Source of the DNA: Antitrichia curtipendula | Taxonomy: Eukaryota; Streptophyta; Bryopsida; Hypnales; Leucodontaceae | Length of the DNA: 64,000 nucleotides | Reading direction: 5' to 3' | Assembly (NCBI GenBank): GCA_951230915.1 | Contig: OX579641.1 | Coordinates: forward strand, 1,364,001-1,428,000 | Part shown: positions 30,401-43,700 of the stretch, in pieces | Numbering within the stretch: position 1 is the stretch's first letter | Layout of the letters: each line of letters opens with the position of its first letter | Notes under the pieces: model-generated | Database searches by the model: none | What the model was told of the DNA's origin: nothing | Seen by the model: the letters and a program-made list of their open reading frames with translations, nothing else | Program-made: the position numbers and the translations under genes

Positions 30401-33400
30401 TTCGTACAACTCGTGATGGCAGCAATCACCACGCTGCCGTGCCTCATCTCTGCAGGCTTCCCCTCGAAGGTGAACTTCACCACCTTCTCTTGTTGCTCTT
30501 TCGGAATGGCAAACCCCTGCGCAACCCGAAACGAAGGCACCGATCAACATCCAATCCAAAGAGGAGAAAATTAGTTTCTGGGCAAGCGACTGCCCACCAC
30601 AGTGCCAAAAGCCCAGGTGATGTACCTTGAATCCAACCTTGTTGTCCAGGCAACCTTGCCAATCCTGCTTCATGTCTTTGAGCATCACCCGATCGTGTGG
30701 CCTGCAATGCACAAGAATCCAGTGATCCCCACCCACTCAGTCACCATCGAGGAATGTCTTACGACCGACCGAAGGTCGATCCAGGAAGGTATGACACGAG
30801 GACACCATTACATATCGAAACAGAACAAGCGATCCTCCAGTCGTGAGGCCGAAGCCTCATGTCATCGCTCAAATCTCTGGACTTGGACTCATCTCACGCA
30901 CCTTTTCGGTCCAGAGATGCATGGCTCCACAGTATCGAGATCCAGCTCCAGGTAGGCTGAATAAGTGTTGTCCTTCTGAGGCTGCCATGTACGAAGCAAA
31001 CAGCCATGCAGTCAGCAATCAATCCTACAGGGCGCAGCTTAACCCACAATATTATGCACAATCCCGGAAAGCTGATCGACCCTAGAAGTAGAGACATCAT
31101 CAATTAAAAGCAACGCTTCAAGCAGGATGCTGTAAGCCACATTTGCCATGACTCAAGACTACAGAAGTCGATGCGTTGAGCCAAACCAGCAGTTCATACT
31201 CGTGTCTCACCTTCTCGTGGTCTACAAACAGATCGTTCGCCCGCAGGTAAGCCTCAATCTCTTCGACCTGATCAGGCACATGGATTCAGTGAGTTCCGCT
31301 TGGACGTGCCAAAACAATCCACGAACCACTTTCTTTAAACATGCAAAACCTGACATCAAGCTGACCTACGTAACAGTAGGAACAAGACCACAAGCAGCTA
31401 CACGACGTGACGCAAAATGTCGCTCACTCAAGCATGATTCGGGCTCCTCAGACCCCTCAACCTGACCCGAGAAGCAATATGCATCACCTTCTTCTCATCC
31501 CGACCTGTCATCCTCAAATAATCCAGTGTGACACGGTCAACAGGAAAGAAACCCATAGTAGCGCCGTACTCCGGGGACATGTTCGCGATCGTCGCCCTGT
31601 CGGCCAGGGTCAGCTCCGACATGCCCTTCCCTGGAGAAACAGCAACCAAGCTTCAGTTCGGTAGGGAAAATAGACAACCGACATTCACTTCGAGCACCAA
31701 GACGACTAAGCAGTCAACCGAAGAAAATCACATGGGGGTGCGACCTCCAAAAAGACACCAGCATGAAATGCGACTGCTTACCGTAAAATTCCACGAACTT
31801 CCCTACCACGCCCATTTTCCTCAGAATTTGAGTTACCGTCAACACAAGATCTGTGGCTGTTACTCCGGTGCGCAGCTTGCCATTCAGCTTGAACCCCACG
31901 ACACCAGGCAGAACCATACTCATCGGCTGTGCATCAAAACGACAAGCAATCGGTGACTCACTCCATTGTGCAGGGTTGCCATTGCAAGTATAATCTCAGG
32001 AGTGATCCTGCGATTCATGACCCATCCTAACACCGACAGCTGCAAACCATCACCCACGCAATAATCCCGATGCTCGAATCACGATGAACCCACGAAGCTC
32101 TCACCTGTCCAAGCATGGCTGCCTCGGCTTCAATTCCTCCCACTCCCCATCCGGCCACACCAAGTCCATCGATCATAGTTGTGTGCGAGTCTGTTCCCAC
32201 GAGGGTGTCAGGATACAGGACGCCATCGCTGTTGAACACAACACGGGCCAGATACTCCAGGTTCACCTGCAGAAGCCGAAGCACTCGTCAACGACGCCTC
32301 AAAGATCACCACTCAGCCAACATTTTGCATTGCCTCTCGCAGCTGTCATCACTCAGTCCGTAATGTGACTGACGCACAAACCTGATGCACGATCCCGGAG
32401 CCCGGTGGAACCACAAGCATGTTCTTAAAGGCCTTGGCTCCCCACTTCAGAAAACCGAACCGTTCCTTGTTGCGGCTAAACTCCAACTCCATGTTCGACT
32501 GAAGTGCGTTGGCACGGCGAGCAACATCCACCTGCACTGAATGGTCGATGACCAGATCCACGGGTACCTGGTCGCGCCAAAAGCAGTTCAAACACGTCAT
32601 CCGTTTCAGTGCATGCCTTAGAGGTTCCACATCTGTCTCTACCTGGACTCCGATCACAATTTTAGGTTATCTGATAGAAGATGGCCAAAATTAATCCAAG
32701 ATCGCCTACAAGGTTCGATCAAGGCAGAGCACACACCAGAGGATTGATCTTGTCTGGATCTCCGCCCAACCGCGTGATGGCATCACGCATAGCAGCAAGG
32801 TCGACCACTGCCGGCACTCCAGTGAAGTCCTGAAACAAAATTGTGAACTCAAGCTCGTCAGGCTGCTACATGGCCAACAACAATGAAGCCTGAAGTACTG
32901 ATGAGCTGTGACCCATCCTCTCTGTGTCGATGACGGCGATGAGACAGACTGGCGGACCGACCGACCTACCAGGATGGTGGCAGCGACTTAGCAGGTTCAA
33001 ACCTAAGACTTCCCAAACGTAGTGGCATCAAAGGAAGCATGCAATGGCATGAACAGGTTCAACAGCCGAGGCGTCAGAACGAAAGGGGAAGAGGGGGAGA
33101 GGGAGAGGCTCCGCAGAAATCATCATCACACCTGTAGGATAACTCGAGCAGGCTTAAACGGGATTTCCACTTGCTTAGGAGCAGTCTTCACCCAGTCCAA
33201 AATCTTCTCAACATCATTTTGGGATACCTGAAAGTTGTCACAGTTGCGAATCGCGGACTCCAATAGGTACCTGATAGAGTAGGGCAGCGAGTCTGCACAT
33301 TCCGGTAACACGAAGAAGCTGAAATTGCCAGAGCACGATCTGATTGCAAAAGATCGCTAAACTGACTACACAATTCAGACACGCCCACACGGAACGTTCA

Positions 33401-34090
33401 AATTGCCAAAAGAAAATCTAAGTTCCAACTCAGTTCCCCTGCAGCAAACGAATTTCCGAACCGCGCAGCAAAACCAGGTACGGATTGACTGACGCACTCT
33501 ACTACGACTCCGATCCCAATGAAATCAATCCTTCAATCAGTTCAACTGGAAGCGGCACCTGCACTCAATGCAAGACGGACAGCGTGTTCCCAAACTCACC
33601 AATTCTGGGATCGTTCAACTTAACGAGACTGTAAAACTTCCCATAGCTGCCTCCACCGGGCTTCGGCAAATCCGTCACCAGGCTAGCGAATGGATTCTCG
33701 CCAGCTGCTGTACAAAATGCAATGAAGTCCAGTCAGTTCTCGGGGATGGCGACGCACATCGCACATGCGATTTTCAGGAAGTGTCATCACGAGGGACGAT
33801 CAGGTTGCACAGCGAACAAGAACACGCCCGCAGCGGTTGGGCAGAGAAATTGACAAAAGAAATGCTTTTTCTTCCTGAACCGCGCATTCGGTCATTCTAG
33901 AGTCCATGTCCCTCGTGAAAGCACGTGGAAGCCAGCATGCCATGCGAAACTGCAGAGGGCAATCCAGAACTGCTAGAGCCGGGAGAAATTGACGAGAATC
34001 TAGGAAGGAGCCCTGTCGATCGCCTCGGCTCGGGGCGACTATCTCGAAAGCGCCAGAAACGAGGAGCAGCGTACCTTGAGTGGATGCCAT
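27474..34090 (-). CDS. ACO: Aconitate hydratase, 19 exons
   Basis: It converts citrate to isocitrate through cis-aconitate with a [4Fe-4S] cluster, in the TCA and glyoxylate cycles. Exons (high to low): 34090-34075, 33707-33600, 33292-33132, 32829-32737, 32567-32382, 32266-32105, 31926-31782, 31630-31488, 31267-31211, 30981-30902, 30701-30626, 30516-30331, 30026-29959, 29709-29591, 29360-29239, 29072-28974, 28717-28238, 28154-28026, 27782-27474. They sum to 2739 nt, 912 aa, stop TAG. Cluster ligands are C446 (TSCTNTSNP), C512 and C515 ([12 protein letters not shown]), with the 66/3 spacing of the IRP1/plant aconitase class. Other hallmarks are [51 protein letters not shown] and [13 protein letters not shown]. 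Every intron is GT..AG. The frame stays open upstream to an ATG at 34435, giving a possible 115-residue Ser/Pro/Arg-rich transit extension. Confidence 0.96.
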
Positions 34091-34440
34091 CCTGGCGCCA
34101 GGCACGGGGAGTCGGCAAGCAGGGGGGGCGGGATGGAGAGACGAACGGCGAGGGGCCGATTCAGGGTGCGAGAGGGTGTGAGGGGAGGGAGGAGCAGGGG
34201 AGAAGGGAGAAGGGAGAAGGGAGAGGTGTGGAATGAGGATTGAGGGACAGGGAAGGACGGGGCCAGAAAGAGGGAATGGCCGCGGTGGTGCAGCCCAGGA
34301 AGAAGGGGAGGCTTGGGAAGGGGAAAGGGAAGGGGGACGGGGACGGGGACGGGACGGAGAGCGAGAAGGAAGTGCAGATGCCGGTAGTGACTCGCAAGGA
34401 ACGGCAGATGAGCGAGGGGAGAAGGAGCGTGCCAAGGTAC
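34091..34440 (-). promoter_or_regulatory. CT-rich leader or transit-peptide region of aconitase
   Basis: On the gene strand this region is strongly pyrimidine-rich (CCCTTCTCCC-type runs at 34190-34230 and CCCTTCCC-type at 34315-34360), typical of TC-rich plant 5' leaders. It is also free of stops in the aconitase frame from 34435 down to the internal start. It is therefore either 5' UTR or coding for a presequence. No convincing TATA box is seen just upstream. Confidence 0.5.
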
Positions 34441-35028
34441 TTAACTTATAGCTCTGATTACTCTACAGAGAAGGACTCTCTCCTTTTGTAGGCTTGTAGA
34501 TTGCATCTGAGGCGCGGCGGTAGCGGTGAGGTGATAACTTCACTGCAGTTAACTTATCTTAATGATAACTTAGTCCGAGTTGCGAGAACTGGGAGACGGC
34601 GGATCGAGAACGGCAAGGCAGGACCACCAGCTCGATGGAGGAATGAGCTGCAGCAATGGAGTGGCGTGACGCCATGTGCAAGTTGGCGGCGAGGTTTTAG
34701 GCAAGGACCACTCCAGCCCAAACGTCACTACAATAACTTAACTTACTGCGGTGACGAAGCTGCGAGGCAGTGAGCGTGGACGACGGAACCCCCAAGCAAT
34801 GGCATGCGCTGCCGTGCTCCCCTCGACCTATGACCTATCTCAGGTGGCACTCCGAACATTGGAAGGAGAGTGTGCCTGCCTGCTGCCCGGCTTTCTCGTC
34901 AGGCGTCACTGCTCTTCTGTCTGCAGGGGCATTCTCGTCGGTCCTGCCTGCCTGCCTGCCTTTGACCTAATTGGCAGGCAGTTCTCACTGCAGTACGTCC
35001 CAAATCCCACTGCATCTTCCAAATCAAA
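34441..35028. other. Upstream flank of aconitase, no gene
   Basis: The phrase ACTTAACTTA or AACTTATCTTAATGATAACTTA recurs at about 34437, 34546 and 34735, which may be promoter-proximal repeats. CTGCCTGC repeats occur at 34876-34970. No open frame is convincing. Confidence 0.35.
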
Positions 35029-35974
35029 TTAACCCCTAAGTCCCAAGGCCATTTTTCCATCAAAAACCACTCAAAACTGTCATTTCTACAGCAAAGAGCA
35101 AAAAAAAATTTAATGTTTTTTTTTCACATTTAAACCATACGATCTTGTACTAGACTAGTGTAAGAATGTTTGTAAGAAATTTCTGAAATTTTGACCGAGT
35201 AGATTGCAAGATATTTGCATTTAAAGTGAAGGAATTTAGGGGTTTTGTACCTTGTTCAACTACATTTTTTGACTTTGAACCTTTTTAACTTAAATTTTTT
35301 GCTCTATTGATTTTGAATTTCTAATTTTATATGATGAAGAATTGAGTTGAGAATCTAATTTTTTTTTTAATTTTAAAAACACGTAGTTTTCACTCATGAA
35401 AAAATTGTTAAGTAGAAGTAGGTTCAAGATTGAAGGAAAAATTAAATCATACATGATTTAAAAATTAAATCACTAGCTTTGAGATAGAACTGAAATATAC
35501 TGATCTCAACGGTGAGATTGTTCTAGCAAGAAATCTTGACCTTGTGAAACTTTTTTTTTTTAAATTGTTAAAATTGAGTTCAGAAATGAATCCTGCAAGT
35601 TATTTTTTCAAAAAGATGCTCTAATTGCCCAAAAAATAAGATTGACCATAACTTTTGCATAACAAATCCAAATGGAATGAATCAAAGCTTCTCATGTAAA
35701 TAAAAATAAAATCTATATGAAACAAAAAAAACTTAATTTTTATGGAGTTTTTTTGAGGAGTATTTTTGCCCGCCGAACTAAAATTTGGGGTTTTTGTGCC
35801 AGAACTTTTGCTCCCGGGCACCAATTGAAATAAAAATTACGTTTTGGGGAAGCTAATGTGATTCTCTATCTTTACAAAAAAAAAATTAGAAAATCACAAA
35901 AAATATTGAGACCGTAGGAGCCTGCCCAATATCCATTTTGTCCCCCGAGGGGACAATGGAACTTTAGGGGTTAA
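35029..35974 (+). mobile_element. TTAA-flanked nonautonomous element, family A copy 1 (uninterrupted)
   Basis: 946 bp including the TTAA at each end. The left tip reads TTAACCCCTAAGTCCCAAGG and the right tip GGAACTTTAGGGGTTAA; the first 13 bases are inverted repeats. The interior is AT-rich with GTAGATTGCAAGATATTTGC and AAAAAGATGCTCTAATTGCC, both shared with 58704-60510. There is no frame of interest. It serves as the empty-site reference for the family B insertion at 58.9 kb. Confidence 0.85.
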
Positions 35975-37495
35975 ATAGGACTGGAGAGCGGAAAATTCAA
36001 AAAAAAAAATTTAATCTGGAATTTAATCCAAGAGATTACCAAGAACAAAAAAAATTCAAATTTTCACACCAAATGCCAAATGAATGGGCCCTTCGGCAAT
36101 TAAAATGGAGAAGCTAGCAACAAAGGGGATCAGAGGGAGACTAAAGTACAATAGAGTGACCAATCCCATCCCTCTACTTAATCCTAAATCCTACCTTTTC
36201 ACCCAAAAATCAATCTATTCATAATGCAATCCAAGTGAAGTCCACTCACTTTTTACAATAATTGTTTAGTTTTTCTCCAACACAAACTATTCAATTTTGA
36301 CTCTTGATAATAGAAAAGGCAAATTTCTTAGAGGGACATGAATGGGTTGGACTGGATTATCTTGAACCAAACAAGAATTTAACAATACATAGAAACAATG
36401 TACAAAAAGCTCAATACCAATGGGTTGAAGGAAGTTCAAGCAAATTATATAGGATAAGGCATCCCTATGAGGGAGTTTTGGACATAAATTCCCATAGACA
36501 AACACAAACTAATCCTTAAGCCAAGTCTTCACATAGGAAAAAGAGTAGTAGAATTAATTATAAAGTGACCCCCAATTTATACTAAGGGTGTCAAAGGAAG
36601 GCTAAACTAAGAGGGTGAATGCAAGAAACACCTGTACTATTTGTTGCATTTTACCACAGTACTCATGACTTTTTTTGGAGTACTTTAAAATTAGAAAATT
36701 AATTTGAAAACAATTTGAAAAATATGAACAATGTATACACCTCTAAGATGAAGGTTTTCACCAAAGGAAATTGATAGAAAAATTCTCTAAGTAGGAGAAC
36801 TTAAAAAGCGTCAAACCTCAAGAAAATACATACCTTCATGTTTTAATTCGGAAAAAATAGTAAAAATAAGTAAATACAAAAAATAAAAAGTGGCCATTTG
36901 CAACAATTCTATGGAGATGGTCATTCACCAGAAAAAACACCAAAATAATATTTTATATGTTTCAAAATTCAAGCAGAAAGAAGCTCTTTTTGTAGACTTC
37001 CACACCACATAAAAATAACTTTTTTCAAAATCCCTCATGTGGAGAGATGTAAGTCTACTAGAAGACCATCTCATCCAAATTTCATCTCAAAATCATTAAA
37101 AAAAGGTACTCCTTAGTACTAAAAACCTCCAAATTCTCATTGGTGACATTTAATCACTAGTACTATTTTAGTATTAAAATATTTTTGAAAATTATGAAAA
37201 AATTATGTAAGGTGTATGATAGACATGAGTACCTTCTCTAAAAATCTTGAGTCATTTCGAGCAAAAATGCAAAAGTTATGGCCAAAAAACAGATCAGCAC
37301 TTAGCTTGTGACAAAAAATAGTACAAGTGTTTCTTGCATTCACCCAAGAGTAGTATGGAATACAAAAGAAATACAACCCCAAACTCCCATCAACCTCCAA
37401 GTTTTGTGCTTTAAGGAGTTTCATTTTGGGTTTTTCTCAAACTTTGACTCATGGTCCTTCATTGCATACACTTTACAATTAACTCTAGTGTATCA
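35975..37495. other. AT-rich spacer, nothing recognised
   Basis: Only short frames and low-complexity A/T runs. No element ends or coding motif. Confidence 0.5.
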
Positions 37496-38452
37496 TTAAT
37501 TCCTAAAGGTTTTTGACTACATTTTTATCCAAAACGCTACAAAATTGCCATTTCTAATAAAAGTATCAAATTTTAGAAGAAAAAAAACATTTCTGGACAA
37601 ATGTAACCGTGGAATCTTCTAGTACGTAGGTTTGAGAAGATGTGGGGAAAAATTCAAAAAATTCCACCACGCAAATTGCAAGATATCAGTGATTGAAGTG
37701 ACAAAAATCCTTTTTTTGCCCCTGCAAAAAATTGGGTAGCTGCACTTCACAAGGTCAGATCTTTGTGGAAAAGTTTCCAAAATTGTTGTAACTCTTTGGA
37801 TTCATTCATCAAGACAAGTTGTCTACATGCTTGAAAATTTTTAGATCATTTGGAATTGTACAACATTTAGGAAAAAAATAATAAGTAGAAAGAGGTAGAG
37901 AATGATTCAAAATACTAAATTGTTGACCATTTATTTATGGAATTGAAAAATGCCAATCCCAATGGTTGTAATGTTATAATAAACAATCTAAACCTTTTTA
38001 TTTATTTATTTTTTAAATATATTAAAAATTGAGTAAAATAAAGGACTTCAAAGATTTTTTTAGAATAGAGATTTCATAGCTACTTGTAAACTACCTACAA
38101 CTAAAACTCCTTATAACTTTCATCTCATTAATCATAATGGAATGATTCAAAGTTTTTCATGTATATAGAAATCCAGAAAACTAATTTCGAATTTTTATTT
38201 TTCAAAAAAGTGATTTTAAAGAAGTTTTCTTTTGCTGCCCGGGCTGCTCACCGAGCAATGAAAACTACATATTATTCAATAACTTTTTGACAGTGTAGTC
38301 AAAAGTTATGAAAATTGTTGAGCCTTTAAAGCTACTCCTTGGGAAACAATTGTGTTAAAATTTTAAAGAAAAAAAATAAAAATTCCATTTGTAGCGAGTT
38401 GCCCAAAATCGCTATATTGCCAAAGAATGCACTTTGGTCCTTTAGGGGTTAA
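37496..38452 (+). mobile_element. TTAA-flanked nonautonomous element, family B copy 1
   Basis: 957 bp. The left tip TTAATTCCTAAAGGTTTTTG and the right tip TTTGGTCCTTTAGGGGTTAA are imperfect inverted repeats. The whole length matches 58936-59847 in reverse orientation: AAAACGCT..AAAATTGCCATTTCTAATA near the left end, TTGTACAACATTTAGGAAAA in the middle. There is no frame of substance. Confidence 0.82.
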
Positions 38453-40705
38453 TCCTTGAAGGACCAAGGGGGGGAAGGGGGATTTCAAGGAGACATTGTC
38501 AAAAACTGTAGGGTTTTGGTATATTACTCAAAAATGAAAATTGAAACTTTTTTTTGAAACTTGAACCATACAAAAACAAAATTAAGTATTTTACCAAAAT
38601 GTGAAAAAAAAATTTAGCCCATTTGACCACACGGATTGAAAGATTATAACATTTGAAGTGAGAAAAAAAAAGACTTTTTTCATTCCTACGAAACAGGATC
38701 ATTAGACTTTGGGCCCTTTTGGAGTAAAATTTTTGCTCTACACAAACATGAGAATTTTGACCATTCATAAGTATATGATATTAAGTTCAGTTACAAAAAA
38801 TTCTAGAAGCAAATATAGAATCCTGCTTATTCTAAATTACCTTGCAGTGCAAAGAGGTTAAGTTAATTTGCAATTCACTAGTCATTTTTTTGATAATTTC
38901 TTGTGCAATGAGGAAAAAAATTTATTTAAAATCTGAATGGTAAAATGTTAGATATAAACATTTGGAATTTGTGGAAAAAAATTCAAAATTTTTTACTTCA
39001 CTAATTGTAAGATAATAAGACTTGGAGTTAGAAGAAAATGTTTTTCCTTTGAACCACCTCAACATAGCTAACAAAGTTTGACTTCTCTTAGAATGTGATT
39101 TGAGGACTAAAATTGGGTGGGGTGGATGACAATTGTATGCCGTATTTTTTTAGTTACATACATGTCAAATTTCAAAAGTTGATGATTTTATTGCGAAAGA
39201 TTTTCCAAATTGCCCAAGCTACCTAAAAAGTTCAAGGCAACATAACTTTTGATCTAGGCTGATTGGGAAAGAAATTAGTTCTTCACGAAGGAGGTACATG
39301 TATACACATTGTGTCCAAATTTCATGAGCATCCAACCAAAAATGTCTTTGTAGGAACCTACCTAAGATTTTTTGTGTATGTTGAATAGACATTTGGACCT
39401 CTAGTCTCTCAAAGTAAGCATGCAAAGACAATGGAACTCTGGATGCAACCGAACGTGGATTGCCTGGACCGAGCGCCATCATGAGCATCGTTAGGCACTA
39501 TTGAGCCCAAACTCTTTACAAATGAGACCTCCTCATGGTCAGAATTGCTAATTTGTCTTTAGACCATGGCTGAACTTTTTTAATTTTTTTTCCACATACA
39601 AACAAGTGTGAGAAATAGCAAAAACAATTGAAATTACATTTTTTCAACAAAGTATGAATTTACTATGATTTTTTGAAGTGTTATGCCTCCAAAAGTCAAT
39701 AGACTATTCCAAAACCAACATGCAACTATATCCATAATGCTCACCTTACTCTTCTGAAGCAATTACAATATTTTCTAACATGGAAGACCTATAAAAATCA
39801 CTTCCTACAATGATTTTACACTAAAATAGTTGGGTGTTTCTAATGAGGTTACTAAGTATTCCATTAGTGTTAGGTAAGACATTGATTGTGGCCCAAAATT
39901 TCATAAAATGAGAAAATCCATCATGGGTCGCTCCTTAGGTGTCCGTCATGGGTCATTTGAGCATGACGGGTTGTTCTACCTTATACATCATGAGGGGGAC
40001 GAGGATTTTTTGTCACAAGGAGGGTGCGAAGGACGGTCAGGGCTGGGAAGAGGAGCATACCACACCACCATGATATCCAGCTCACTGGCTATTGCTACTG
40101 CCCCGCCACGGCCCGTGACGGATTTTTAAAAGCACTAGATTTTTCGGCACAAGGAACGTCACTTGCAATATCCAACTGAACGGACAGAAATCTGGGGGTG
40201 TTCTGATCAATCGAAATCCATTATCGGTGTTGGAGACAAAATACTCACTCTCCTTACTGATTTCCGCAACACATCACAGGAAGTTTCGAAGCAATCAATC
40301 CTTCATTCTTCGGCGAAAACCGGCCACGAATCAACAGGCGGCGCACCATGGTACAACATAAGAAAATTTCAGAATCGGAAGAATCCTGCCGCGCTTGATG
40401 TTAAATAGTCACTTCCAGAGGAATCCTTCCTTCTCTACCCTACATATGCGTGCACGCCAAAAACATATGCATATGCATCACTTCTAGTGATGAGCAGGAA
40501 CGTCACGTATTGTAAAAGCCTCGCTGGAGATATCTCGCTGTAATTTGAATGGCTTGCGTTCAAATTACATGGGGATGAAAGATTACCTGCCCTACAATCT
40601 CAGTGAGTCCGACATTCTGGAACTGTGTTTGCTAGAATATTTATAGGGTAAATGCACCCCGTTGAAACAATGGTTACGACCTCTATCTTCTGATGCCTAC
40701 CAACG
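38453..40705. other. Spacer with diverged repeat fragments, then DPE2 3' flank
   Basis: 38449-38475 (TTAATCCTTGAAGGACCAAG) abuts family B and may be the tip of a further TTAA element whose other end I cannot find. Up to about 39.5 kb phrases typical of families A and B recur (ACTTTTTTCATTCC, CATAACTTTTGATCTAGGC). From 39.9 kb composition rises toward the gene. The open frame at 39908-40129 lacks a recognisable product. Confidence 0.4.
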
Positions 40706-43700
40706 CTACGACGTGGTAACAAGAGATCGACCCCTATATCCTATCTCTACGACGTGCTTGTTATCATCTAATACTCTACCTGAGAGGGATCTCTCTAAAG
40801 CGGCCTTCTTGTCATTCAAGACCACTCCTGATACATTTCTGTACGCTGGCAGACTCACTTCATGAACGCTCACTGCACGCTCACATTCAATTGCGGAAGT
40901 CTTCATGGAAGCATTGACCTGTTCAAAATCCTCGTCGCTGGCTCGACCGCTGCTTACTACAAGATCACGGATAGTACCAAGAAAATCATCGTCACCCAAA
41001 AGCGTCTCCATAGGAACATGTAATCCTGTATCCAGGCAACAAGGGGAAGTCAGTTGATTAAGCTCCGGGCAATATAGACTTTTCCATTTACTCGAAAGTG
41101 CGCACAACGGTGTTTGAAATACACCAGCCGAACAGTCAGGTTTAACAACTAAAGCAAAGACTCACTGAAACGCCAGTAGTGTCTTGGGTTGGTAGGGTCA
41201 TTGATAGTTTCTTCGTTTGCTGGCCGATCGGCATAGTCCTCTTTAAGTGCCAAAAGATCCTGGATGGGAAATATTGCCCACATCGATGGAGATTCAAGGT
41301 GTTGCTGGAGGATGAGATAGGATACGTGAGGGTCACAAGTTTCAGGTGGAATTTCATTGATGTTGAACATCGTCTTCAAGAACCGTTCCCTCCTACCTCC
41401 ATCCTCCTCCCACCAAGCTCGCATCGTAGACGAATCGTGACAAGACGGAGCACACACTGTCATGTATTCATACTCAGCTGGATTGCCAAATTCCTGTCCT
41501 GGAGCACTAGGCATGCGCTGAATTCTTAAACCAAGCAGTCCAAGCTCGCTCAAAACCTACATCCAGAAATTTACACATTAGAAGCAAATTTCGTGCACTA
41601 TTGTGTAGGAAACAATATTTAGACTGCAATCCTATGAAGGGGTCACAAATAAGTAAAAACCCTCCCATCTCATGAAAGATACAACCTCAAAAGTTAGATA
41701 ACCAAAAGATCATCCAGGCACTCACTGGTTGCACGCAACCTGGAACCATTCCAAGATCTTCTCCGCAGCATAGCATATCAGACGAATTCAGCAAAGCAGG
41801 CAAAGTCGTGAGAGCATTGTCACGCCATAACTGCTCTTGACGATGGAAGAAGTAGTCATGATACTTGCTCCTCAGGACATTCTTACTGCAAGAGGAAGCA
41901 AGCAATTTGCGTCGGTAAGGCAGCGTATTCAAAAATTGAAAACACTCAGATCTTAGAAAAATGACGATGAATCTGACTCACCAATACCAGCAGAATAGAG
42001 AAAAAGCATCGTACCTGTGGTCATCCAGTTCGTCGAAACTAGCTGTTTGGTCAAGTCCAAAACGTGGAAAAAATTTCCCTGGATGCTCTGGATCTCGCAT
42101 AAGCAGAACTTCCTGCAAAAAGCGAACATGAAAAGCCGGTATGCGTAAATCCAGTACTTCATATCTAAAGTACCAAATTTCTCAAGTTTGCAGTAATTGC
42201 AATATTCAACTCTCTAATTTCTGCTTCATCCTCGAAACATCATGGAGATAACAAAATAGTTTGAAACAAAAGATATTTCAAGGATTGAAATTTACATGTA
42301 AGAGTTCAAAGAGTCGGGCTTGGTCTGCTTCAGCTACTTGCACAGCAGATTCAGGAGCATCGTCTTCTAAAGTCGTCGCAGCAACGATCTTTTTCTCGGT
42401 ATTATATTGGTCCTTGAACTGATAGCATAAGTGTTCAAACTCATCAAAAAACTTATCGGCAATTTCCGTCCATCTATCCCCGAATTTTCCGATAAGAATA
42501 TGACAACGCACATATGGCGTACTCAACCGATTGAAGTCCCAGATTCCTTCTCTTTCCAATTCCTCCTGTAAGCGCCAATAGAAGATCTTCAGCTGGAGTC
42601 CAGCAGAAAGAGCTAGCTCATGGTAGGCAAACCTAAAAAACAGCATCCTCGTGAAATTCATCCACGCCAAGATTCACGGAAAGGACATTGTACAAGAATT
42701 GTGCTTCATACAAAATACTCATAAATAAAGGGTACAACTTACAGTGCTGAGAGGAATAGATGGCCTGAATCTTCCCATAAGTCCGGTCACAGCATGATCA
42801 GGCATTTCCCATATACGGAAGAACCCCAAGACATGATCTATCCTGTATGCACTGAAGTACTTCGCCATCTGGAAAACAAAAGGATTCAGTGATAAGTCCA
42901 AAATTGCACAGTAAATGACAAATAGAATAGCAAAACATAATCACTAGTTTTTTTAAGGACAGCGATACCCAGGCCAAACACTCAATGACCCGAAGTTCCG
43001 AGAAGAAAGGACCGACCAGACACTTTAAAACACGTTGATTCACTCGTTTAGTATAACATAATGTCAACATGGACCGCTCCACACATTAATGTAGTGGAAA
43101 CATTCTGACCTGAGATAGCCGGGCTCTCCACCAACCATAATTATCCTTGGCCATTTCCTCCCAGATATAGGTCGGAAATCCCCAGTTCTGTCCATTCATA
43201 TCGAAATAATCTGGTGGAGCACCTGTCGATGCAGTCATACGGAAAAGACTGGGAAATTGCCATGTATCGACGCTGTTGCGATCTACACCAATGGGCAAAT
43301 CTCCTTTGAGCACAACGTTCTTTTTCATCGCATAGTCTCTCACTGCTGTCAGTTGTGAGTGCAGGTGAAACTGGAGGTAATAGCTGAAGCCAACAGCATC
43401 ATGATGATCACCCTCAGGAGACACAAGCTTTTCCAACTGCCAACCAACAAACCAGAGTCCCACTTCAGAACACAGAACCCAAAACCAAGTGGCGCAGTCC
43501 AATTTTGAGGATAAGGAGTTGGAACAATTTAAAAGTACAGAATGTGAAAACTAGGAATGATACTTGGTTCCACATACATCGTACAAGAGTTTTCAGAAAG
43601 AGGATACCTTCTCAGGTGTGAACTCAGCATACAAACCCCATTGAGAATGATCAGCAGTGCCGAAAAGGTCGCGAAGAAAGCAGAATGCGGCGTAAGGGCG

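Noticed and set aside
34233..34491. Plus-strand frames over the aconitase leader
   Set aside because: They arise from the purine-rich strand of the CT-rich leader; products are Gly/Arg/Glu low-complexity.
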